In this document: positions 55,021 to 64,000 of the stretch, in pieces
Layout: every line of letters starts with the position of its first letter
Numbering within the stretch: position 1 is the stretch's first letter
Assembly: GCA_013399855.1 (NCBI GenBank)
Contig: VXAY01002816.1
Span: 766,987-830,986, forward strand
Direction of reading: 5' to 3'
Origin: Oxyruncus cristatus
Lineage: Eukaryota > Chordata > Aves > Passeriformes > Cotingidae
Length of the DNA: 64,000 nucleotides
Notes under the pieces: generated by a model
What the model was told of the DNA's origin: nothing
What the model saw: the letters and a program-made list of their open reading frames with translations, nothing else
Databases searched by the model: none
Program-made: the position numbers and the translations under genes

Positions 55021-56968
55021 CTTTTACTGGTGCTGGCACTGTTCTTCTCCATGCCATTCCAGCCCCTCTGCTCCCTTTGTTGCCCTTCCCGCTCTGGGAA
55101 TCCCCACAAGCTTCCATGTTTGGGAAGGATGGGGTTATGTGGTTTAACCACCTTACCCTGCTCAGCAGGACAGAACCTACTGGGGTTTTGGTTTTATGAT
55201 GGGTAGAAGTGCTACAAATCATCAGTGGTTTCCTCACAACCTTCCTGTGATAAGCTCACACCCAGTTTGACAAACCCCAGCTCCTTTGTTTGTCCGTTGT
55301 AGGAAAGAAAACTTTCAGGAATACTTCCAGGTTGGCTTTAGCTGCTTTTTAGCAGTAGCAGGTTACAAAGAGGTCATGGGAAGAGGGGTCCTGGTGCAAG
55401 GCCGTGTCCATCAGAGGAGCAGAGCAATTCAGCAAGCTCAGCCCAGCTGAGCTTGGCTCAGACTGTTTGTTTCAGTCCACTGATTCCTATGGGAGAGAGC
55501 CAAGGCGGGGAGAAAGAGTACTCAGGAATTCTCACTTACTTTTATCAAAAAATATATATTTGGCACATTGGGAAAAGGCATTTCCAAGCTAGTGGTGGTT
55601 TCCTTGCTGTGCCACAGTCGCTGATGTTGCCTGCTTCATTAATTCCTTTATATCTTTGATATAAACAATCTTAAAGGACAAGCAGACTTATTTAAGTAGG
55701 TCACACTTGAAGCTGATCTTTTATTGTTCTGATGGTTCTATTATTTAGTAATTAAACCAAATGGATCTGAACCCAATGGCAGAACTTGGCACTGAATAGT
55801 TAATTCTGCTGTAAAACCTGCAAAATCCCTGGGAAGAGCTGCTTCAGGTGTCAGGGTTTCAGTCCGAAGGATAAAGGTTTATTTTTGTTCCCCTGTGGTT
55901 CAGAACAGGGATGTCCAATCTACTGAACACAGATATGGTTTCAACTGCTTATTGAAGTTGGAGTCTATTGGTAAAACTAGAATAATACTTTAGAAAATAT
56001 AAATGCTTAAAAGAGCAAGCTTGAAGAATTCCCTGCTGAGGTATTACCTTACTGCCTTATGGAGAGCAATTCTGCCCCAGAAAATGAAATAGAAAAAGAT
56101 CCAGCTGTAACAGGATATTGCACAAAGGGGAAAACTGAGGATTTTCCTTTACAATAATAATTTGAGAAAATTTTAACAACTGGTTTTGTTTAACTTTTTT
56201 CTGCAAATATTTTCTGCAAACCTCTGAAAAAGCTTTGTAAATCCATCCCTACAACAGTAAATTTGTGCAAAAGGTTTTTGTTCTTCGAGTTTGTCCAAAC
56301 TTGAAATGAAGTGCAGTAAAGAGTGCTCTGTGCCCTGTTGTCAGAAGTTGCCAAAAATTAATTAGAGTGCCTGACCTGAAGGCCCCATGTTTTAGCTGCT
56401 TTTCCAGCTACTGAGATCTTTGGGATTTTTGTGCTGCTCCCTTGATTGCAGCAGTATTTAAGAAGCAATGACGATATGAAATTACACTGTTTGAAAATGA
56501 AGATGATCCGTTATAAAGCGCAAATAGATTATCAAAAAAAACACTCACAACTAGGAACAGCAGAAGCATTAGTTGTCCTTCTTGCTACAAATGCCAAGCC
56601 ATAAAACTTTCTAAAGCACCAGTTAAAGAAGAAATGGAAGGCCAGATGAAAACTAGGCATCCTCACTGAAATCCACAATTGCTTCCCACAATTTTCCACC
56701 ACCGGGCAAATGCCTGGCTTTGACTTCCATCTCCTGGAATTTACCAGTTTAGGCTGTATATTCTAAATTTTACTGAATGTTGTGGACTGGTTTAACTGGT
56801 TAGCCAGGAAGAGACTTCCTCAATAGGAAAGGATAGGATCAGCTTGTTGGAAGCCAGATTTAGGTGATGCTGTGCCCAGGGAAGTGCTGAGCCACCTTCA
56901 GCTCCTGTCACAGGATGGCACATTCACCACTAGAGATTATCACCATGTTTATAGTTTATTACATATTG
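55021..56968. other. non-coding interval
   Basis: AT-rich, no recognised gene or repeat. Confidence 0.5.
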
Positions 56969-57164
56969 CAGAATCATGAAATGGTTTCGGCTGGAAAGGG
57001 CCTTAAACGTCATTTCTTTCCAACCCCCTTCCATGGGCAGGGACAACCTTCCACTAGCCCAGGTCTCCCCAGACCCCATCCAACCTGGCCTTGGACACTC
57101 CCAGGGATGGGGCAGCCACAGCTTCTCTGGGCAACCTGTGCCAGGGCCTCCCCAGCCTCACACC
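56969..57164 (-). mobile_element. CR1 3' fragment
   Basis: GAATCATGAAATGGTTTCGG, CCTTCCATGGGCAGGGACAA, CATCCAACCTGGCCTTGGAC and CAGCTTCTCTGGGCAACCTG are the reverse complement of the same 3' end seen at 9.2 and 63.1 kb. Confidence 0.93.
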
Positions 57165-59229
57165 CTTTCATTACCAATGTAATGGAAGTTGTAGATTGAC
57201 CTTTTCAGTGTGCACTGAGACACACCAGCTCCTCATTCATTCCCAGTGATGTGCTCACAGTTCCCTGAACCATGAAAACCTCCAGCTCAGGCATTTAATT
57301 GTGAAAACCACACACTTCTTCTCGCTGTGTAATTCAAATTTCCCTGTCTGATACCAGCTGAAGGGTGGTGTTCAGGTGATGCCCGCTGTTCCAGCTGAGG
57401 ACTCTGTGCACTGTCAGCTCTTGCTGCCAGAAACCATTATCCCTTCCTCGCTTTGGTCTCCAGTAGCAACACAGATTTCTGACAGAAGCCCTGAAAGGTT
57501 ATATATAGTTTTTAGATGAAAATCCTAGAAGAAAACAAATTCTTACAGTTATGGAAATAGCAGGGATTTTGAAGCCTTTGAAGACTAGCATCCTTTTCAG
57601 GAGGGTGATGGAAGAAATCATTGAGTTTTGCCTTAAATGTCTGGAGCCCCTCCGGTGTTCAGGGACAGCAGACACCACAAGCATCATTTGAAATAATCGA
57701 TGACTCAGCAGCTTGCTCTGCCTCTCCCAGGGTGATGGGCTCATGAGCCATTGATCTCTCATCCAATATGCAATTATACATCTCCCTCTTCCACTCTTTC
57801 CCCGGGGTTGTGCCCATGATTACTGCGGATTGATTCCATACCAGTGGGGAGCTGGGTGTGTTTTCATGTTTGGGGGGGATGCACAGAATTTACTCCACAG
57901 AGCCTGGGTTTCAGCCACTAAAGGGAAGCACATTTCATGGGAAATGGAAGTGGAGGGTCAAAGGGAACAACTGAGGCTTTCCTTCATTCTACTTCGTTCT
58001 CGTATACCACCAGCATCACTAAGACCTCCAGGGAAAGGACAGTAATGCTCACAGAATTTAGCTGACATCCAAAAAGGGAATTAGTGTGTTGGGAAAACCC
58101 TGTCTTTTAAATTGTTCTAATTTCCAAATTCATATTCTGAGCTACCTTTCCATGCTGGTATTATCTTGGAATTGGGAGGCTATTACTGGAATTCCACCCT
58201 CTGATACAGCCATTCCATTTTGATGCTGTGCACTCCATATGACCTTTTTAATATTCTGTTGCTTGACTGCTGCCTATTCTTACTCCTTTTTGCTATTTAC
58301 AGTTTTCCAGCCCCATGGGGAAGGAATAACTGCACTGACTATTAATGACAATACAGACTGCTGGAATGAGCAAAATGGTTCCTCAAACAGCTACAGCCCA
58401 GTGGATTGATGAAGTTTAGGATGCAGAGCAGTCTCATCACAATGGTAGTCCTCAGCTCTATTCCCATTGAAGTTTCTGAGTGTTTTGCCATCTTCTCATT
58501 CATTTGCAGAGAGCAGGAGCAGCACCAAAGATCTGTTCCAACAACAGCTACAAGATCATGTAAATTTGTAAAGAAAATGAGAATTACAAATACAGGCGTT
58601 AGTGGGGTTTTCCTCCTCAAGTTCATCACAAGTAATAAGAAATGAAGCCTCAAAAATGTGGAGCTAAGAAAGAGCAATAATGTGCACAAAAAACCCCTAA
58701 AACATCAGGATTAGAAAATTAAATTTATATGCCTGGACAGCAAAATTGAGATCAGAAATGTACGCTTGGATTTTCAGCACAACTATTTTATGGCATGAGA
58801 CCAGTATCAAATAGGAAGGAAAACTGGCAGAAATCTTTTGGTCTCTCTGGCCCTCAGTGCCTGGCCCATGTGTCCTTCCCTCTGGACCCCTCTGAGCATC
58901 CATAGTACATCCCTGGCACTGAAAGGTTGGAAGTGCCAGGAGACACCTCACCCTGCTCTGGGAGACGGACTCGAGAGGTAGGAGATCTGTCCTGCTTTCA
59001 AAAGTTTATTTTAAAAGAACTGGAAGTTAGCAAAATTTTGAGGATGTGTTACTGGTAATGTTGTGTACCTGGCTGAAATCCAAAGGATGGGTTCAGAGCA
59101 GAGAATTAATAGTATGTATGATAACAGGCCTTTGCAAATGTATGAAGTTTGTGTTTATGAAGGAGTTCTTTTGCACCTGCCTGAGTGATACAGAGCAGAT
59201 ATATATCCTTCTAGTACTTAGAGGGGACT
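57165..59229. other. non-coding interval
   Basis: No recognised gene or repeat. Frames of 60-115 aa occur without family signatures. Confidence 0.45.
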
Positions 59230-59541
59230 GATAAAAAAGGAGAGTGACTTTTTACATGGACAGATAGTGGTAGGACAAGGGGGGATGGCTTCAAATTAAA
59301 AGAGAGGAAATTTGGATTAGATATTGGGAAGAAATTCTTCTCTGTGAGGGTGGGGAGGCCCTGGCACAGGTTGCCCACAGAAGCTGTGGCTGCCCCTGGA
59401 TCCCTGGAAGTGTCCAAGGCCAGGTTGGACGGGGCTTGGAGCAACCTGGGCTAGTGGGAGGTGTCCCTGTCCATGGCAGGGGGTTGGACTGACTTGGTCT
59501 TTAAGGTCCCTTCCAGCCCAAACCAGTCTGTGATTCCATGA
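59230..59541 (+). mobile_element. CR1 3' fragment
   Basis: It runs from GACAGATAGTGGTAGGACAA through TTGGATTAGATATTGGGAAG and the GAAGCTGTGGCTGCCCCTGG block to CAGTCTGTGATTCCATGA. It is nearly identical to the 9.2 and 63.1 kb copies in the shared part. Confidence 0.94.
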
Positions 59542-59733
59542 TATTTGCACACATACAGAAGCAGGAAAGGAATATGAGCTTAGTGTACAACAGGATTCTT
59601 GTTTTTTTCTCTCTGTTGCGTTACTGTGGCTTTGGTAAGATGTGAAGGGCAGCACTGCTGGGCTATGAAGTGGTTTTCATTTGCTTGTTCAGCATCTGGC
59701 AAAGGACAGAAGTTGTAACACTCATAGTTTTAA

Positions 59734-60128
59734 AGAATCATAGAACCAGTAAGGTTGGAAAATACTCCCAAGACCACCAAGCCTTCAACAAGATCGCACC
59801 GTGGCCACTAAACCGTATCACAAAGTGCCATGTCTGTTCTTTTTTTGAACACTTCTGGGGTGGTGACTCCACCACTGCCCCGGGCAGCCTGTGCTGATGC
59901 TTAACCACTCTTTCAGTGAAGATTTTTTTCCTAATATCCAGCCTGAATCTCCCCTGGTGCATCTTGAGTCTGTTTCCTCTTGTTCTATTGCTTTTTGCCT
60001 GGGAGAAGAGACTGATAACCCCTCTTGCTCCACCCTCTCGTCAGGGAGTTGCAGAGAGTGAGAAGGTCCCCCATGAGCTGCCTTTTCTCCAGGCTGAGCC
60101 CCCCCTGCTCCCTCAGCCACTGCTTATA
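59734..60128 (-). mobile_element. CR1 3' fragment, older subfamily
   Basis: It starts with AGAATCATAGAACCAGTAAG and continues through CACTTCTGGGGTGGTGACTC, TTAACCACTCTTTCAGTGAA and CCAGCCTGAATCTCCCCTGG to CTTTTCTCCAGGCTGAGCCC. The sense strand keeps CR1 ORF2 C-terminal-like coding with breaks. It faces the neighbouring CR1 tail to tail, 192 bp away. Confidence 0.93.
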
Positions 60129-63078
60129 TGACTTGTGCTCCAAACCAAAACATCTGACAACAAAAACGGAGGAGAGATGTGAGCTTTGGCTGAAGGGAGA
60201 AAATGCCCCTTTACCACGAGCTGCCCGAACCAGGTTTAGTCTCTAATTTCTCCACACATGTGGGTGCAGACTGTACCTTCTCAGGTCCATGCTTGGGGAG
60301 AAGATTAGATTGGCTCAACTGCAGGCTTTGTGTCCTTGCAAAAGTTGTGTGTGAGCCCACAGGATCACAGGCTGGGATTAAAAGTACGATCTTCCACTGC
60401 TTCATTCTTTTGGTGTGTTGTCTGTCATGAAAAAAATTACTACACAGCACAGAGATGGGAGAGGAGAGACCCATGCTGCTGATTGACTTTGCCATATCAT
60501 GCACAGAGGGCATGGGAAGCAGTGCCCAAAGAGGGGCTCTGAGCTTGTAGGGGGAAATCTGCAATCAGAACAGGGATTATATCCTTCTGTATTTCTAATC
60601 GAAATGTTGTCTGATCTAATCTAAAGCCTGAAGGCTTCTTGCTGGGTGAAAATTGCATGTGGAAATGGAATCCAGATAAGATGCTTGTCATCTTAATACC
60701 AAAGCACCCGAGTCCAGAACAAAAATGACAGGTTTTTGTTTTAGAAAAAGAAAGGCTTTTCCTTCTGTGGGGCTCTGTGAAGAATGTGGTTCGAATTGTC
60801 CCCAGTTGTTGGACTGAAGAAAGTCAGAAAGTCAATTGGGTTTCAAAAACATGGCCGTGGCATGGTGGAACTAAATTAACCGTGACAAATTCATTATCTC
60901 GTGGTTTTATATGTGCTCTTAGCAATTTCTTACCATCTTCATCTCACCACATAAAATACCTGCAAACACTGTTCTCCATCAGTGATTCTGTGTTTATCTG
61001 GACCTTATGGAGACAGTTGGCATTAACTGGTTCCAGCCACTCCTGTCACACCTCTTGTCTTTCTGCAAAAGCTGCTTAAAAATCAGCACCGGACTGAAAG
61101 TGCCTGGCACAGGGATTTTTCATTTAGAAGTAATGGCTTTTAGATTTGCTTTCCCCAAATTGTTTAACACCATGGCTCAGAGTATTCCAAACAACCCACA
61201 GACCCCCTCCTGGCACAGGTGAAAGGGAGCCCTAGAGCAGCACGTTGCCCCAGGCACAATTTGTCCACACACCTCTCTGGGTAGTGTTTGGTTTCAAGGC
61301 AAAAATAAGTGCATTTAGCAGCAGTTGCTTTGGGGTTGTCTTTGAGGATCACTGGCAAAGAAAAGGGATGACAGGCAGGTGCCACAATGACTGATAAGTG
61401 GAAGAGAGCAAGGCAGGAGCCTGGTTTGGGCCAGAGCTACTGCATGAGGAAAAGCAGATGTCTATAAATAAAGTACATCAGATGTAGAAGCTGATAAGGA
61501 GAGAGGAGAGTGTGAAAAGTGTGCTCGGTGAGCCAAATGAAAACATATGGCTTAAGCTTGGGTTGTGTGTGCTGCAATTAACACTGTAAAGGTTATCTGA
61601 GTATTTTCCCCCCATAGCAAGAACCAGAAATATTCCTTTTATCCCAGAATTAACAGAAACAAGGAAAATACAGACTCTCCAGGAGTCTGTTTGCAGCCCA
61701 GTCCCCTGGGAGAGGAAGGCAGAGGGTGAGACACCCCTGACATTCAGCAGAGGAATCCCAGTTATGCCTCCTCTTTGCCAAGTCCAAATCTGTCCCTTGT
61801 GAGAATGTTGCTGGATTGGTAACGTTCAGCATCAAGGAATTTGTGCACAGCAAGGCACTGGATCCCAGATGGAGGTGGCTGAGGGCTGATTTCTGGGGCC
61901 AAAGGGAAATAAGAGTCTTTGTCTCCTCCACCAGCCCTGATGCCCAAGGAGGACCTGAAGCTAATTCTGCTTCACATTTGCCCTAATCAAAGAAAAGGGA
62001 CTCGTGTCCTCGTTAGCCTGTGGGAGGGCTCTCTGATGCAGGTGCAGGAATTCTCAAAGCAGTTGGGGTGGGGTAGAGGTTCCTCTTGCAAGGAACTGTC
62101 TGTGTTAGAATTTTGCTGGGCAGTTTTGGTGCCTCAGCCATGAGATACCATAGTACACACATGAGGATGATGCAGTGGCTGCTAATGAGAGCAGGTGGAT
62201 GTAGGGAGTGTATTCCACCTGGTTTAGAGTTCCTCTAGTGTCAGAACCACCTGGGTAGAAGACAAACCCAGAGAAGTTTTCCTACCTGTCCTAAGGCAAC
62301 TCCAAAGCCTGTCCAGCCCCTGGTGGAGAGTTCTGTGTGCCAGTGATTAACTCCTGGCTCTGTGTTCTCTGTGGTGCCTCACAGGGTCCAGAGCTGGCAC
62401 ATTTGGTCTGGGGCACCTTCTTTTAATGGGATGGGCCACTGTGGTTCTGAGAAACACAGGAATTGAGATGTATTCTGTGACACTACAGATGAATTTATCA
62501 ATGCAAGCACTGAGGAAGCTGAGAGTAATTTCTTTGAAGCATCTCTAACTCAGGTCTGCTGATGAGGGAGGCATTAAAGCGAATGCTGTATCACAAAACT
62601 GCCAGCAGTGTGATACCTCAGCTGCTTCTGCATATCCTTGTGTTTGCACCTCAGCACTATGATTTTATAGTAAATAAGTGAGAAAGGGATCACAAAAGAG
62701 CTCAGATATTGCTTCTGGATGCTGCTCTGTAGAGTGTTCAGTAGCAGCCTGCCTCCTGTTGGCCTTCTGGCTTTGGGTTTCTCATAGCTAGTAAGTAGAT
62801 TTAAACCCAAGCATAGAGCAAATTGCACAATTTTCTGATATTTCTTCCCACATAAGCAACTGCTAGAAAATCCTAGCTTGACAAAGAACTGTCTCAAATC
62901 CCACTGCCCTTCTATTCCTCTGACACCAATCAAGTGCTTAGAGCAAGCTAATATCCCTTTGGGATCTGGATTATTTGGCCTTTGCACATTGTACAGTTCT
63001 TAATGCCCCAATTCCTCCAGTGTTCCTGGGAGCCCTGAAAGCCCGTGGGGGCTGGATCCACCTCAAGCTTCAGACAGA
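60129..63078. other. non-coding interval
   Basis: No recognised gene, RNA gene or repeat. The 137-aa minus-strand frame at 62574-62987 has no recognisable domain. Confidence 0.45.
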
Positions 63079-63283
63079 TCAGTGGGGAGGCCCTGGCACA
63101 GGTTGCCCAGAGAAGCTGTGGCTGCCCCTGGATCCCTGGAAGTGTCCAAGGCCAGGTTGGACGGGGCTTGGAGCAACCTGGGCTGGTGGAAGGTGTCCCT
63201 GCCCAGGACAGGGGGTGGAATGAGGTGGGCTTTAATGTCCCTTCCCACCCAAAGCAGTCTGTGATTCCACAATTCTATGACAT
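63079..63283 (+). mobile_element. CR1 3' fragment
   Basis: A 5'-truncated copy beginning GGGGAGGCCCTGGCACAGGT and ending GATTCCACAATTCTATGACA. The central part matches the 9.2 and 59.3 kb copies almost base for base. Confidence 0.94.
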
Positions 63284-64000
63284 CCACCCTTCAGCTGCTG
63301 AGGACCAGCTGCACCTCGATGTGAGGGAGGAACCGTCCCCTCTGTCTGAGGCTGGATAGTTTCTCTGTTTGACCCCTAAACTTGCCTTTCGTGCATTCCC
63401 TGCTCACAGGGGAGGATCAGTACACGCTACTTTTCTTTCGAGTATTTTTTTGGGTTGCCAGGGAGACAGTTGTCTGTTTGCACTTTACAATCCCGGCATT
63501 TGGGCCTGATTCCTGCAAGAAGTAGTCAGGGGTGGGGTTTTTTTTCCTCTCAACCTTCACTAGCTCGCCAGCATCCCACCTCCCTGCCTGTTCCCTCCCG
63601 TGTCGTTTGTCTCAGCACTCGGAGAGCCCTGATCAGGAGAGGGGAATGTCCTGGGATGGAGAAGGCAGTGATCCAGTCAGGATCTGCTCTGGGGTAGAAG
63701 CACCATTTGTCACAGACCTGGGTCTCCACACCCACACCCCAAAGAATTTCTCCTCAAGACTTAGGTGACCTGGCACAACGGTTCAAAGTAGCTACAGGAT
63801 AACATGTAAAGACACACTGTCACACAACACACGACTGTGTTACATATTCCTGCTGTGTATTAATGTGGACACAGAGTGAAAATCAGCCAGTATCTCTTTC
63901 CTTTTTCGCTCATCCTTGGCCACGACCTATTTTTCTGCCATTTCATGGTCATAAGCAAATTACACCCTAAGAAATTCTCTGTGTCCCATCTTTCTCCTTC
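63284..64000. other. non-coding right end
   Basis: No recognised gene or repeat up to the window edge. Confidence 0.45.

Noticed and set aside
54539..55147. Several 110-137 aa frames on both strands
   Set aside because: They lie mostly within a CR1 3' fragment.
60786..60800. tRNA-like GGTTCGAAT motif
   Set aside because: No acceptor stem or cloverleaf can be drawn around it.

Overview
The window looks like vertebrate, specifically avian, nuclear DNA. It is AT-rich and intron-dominated, it is littered with truncated CR1 (chicken repeat 1) non-LTR retrotransposons carrying the typical 3' tail of ATTCTRTG repeats, and its one recognisable gene has GT/AG introns. CR1 makes birds (or possibly another sauropsid) the best assignment. 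I cannot fix the species. A run of 588 Ns at 27915-28502 marks an assembly gap.

The only protein-coding gene I can support is NINJ1 (ninjurin-1), on the minus strand. Three coding exons (26951-26880, 17472-17238, 12524-12370) join in phase to give 153 codons plus stop, which fits the family's usual length. Exon 1 lies in a CpG island at about 26.48-27.21 kb that serves as the promoter. Intron 1 (9.4 kb) holds a TAA microsatellite, a perfect short hairpin and a probable solo retroviral LTR in the same orientation as the gene, ending only 65 bp before exon 2. Intron 2 (4.7 kb) holds two CR1 fragments and a 51-bp near-perfect inverted repeat. The 3' UTR probably runs to about 11.2-11.3 kb.

Left flank (1-11 kb): no gene is recognised. 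It carries five CR1 copies, at 150-390, 2440-3128, 4964-5795, 7228-7755 and 9225-9442.

Right flank (27.2-64 kb): no coding exon is recognised in about 36 kb upstream of NINJ1. It holds a larger CR1 with reverse-transcriptase sequence (27550-28830, interrupted by the gap) and at least ten shorter CR1 pieces. Some pieces are young-looking and nearly identical to each other, and others are old and decayed. Most open frames here are short, lack family signatures or fall inside repeats.

I found no bacterial-type operon, CRISPR array, tRNA, rRNA or evident novel multi-gene system. The points most worth following up are the sense LTR abutting NINJ1 exon 2, the intron 2 hairpin, and the G-rich 12-bp tandem repeat directly after the first NINJ1 splice donor.
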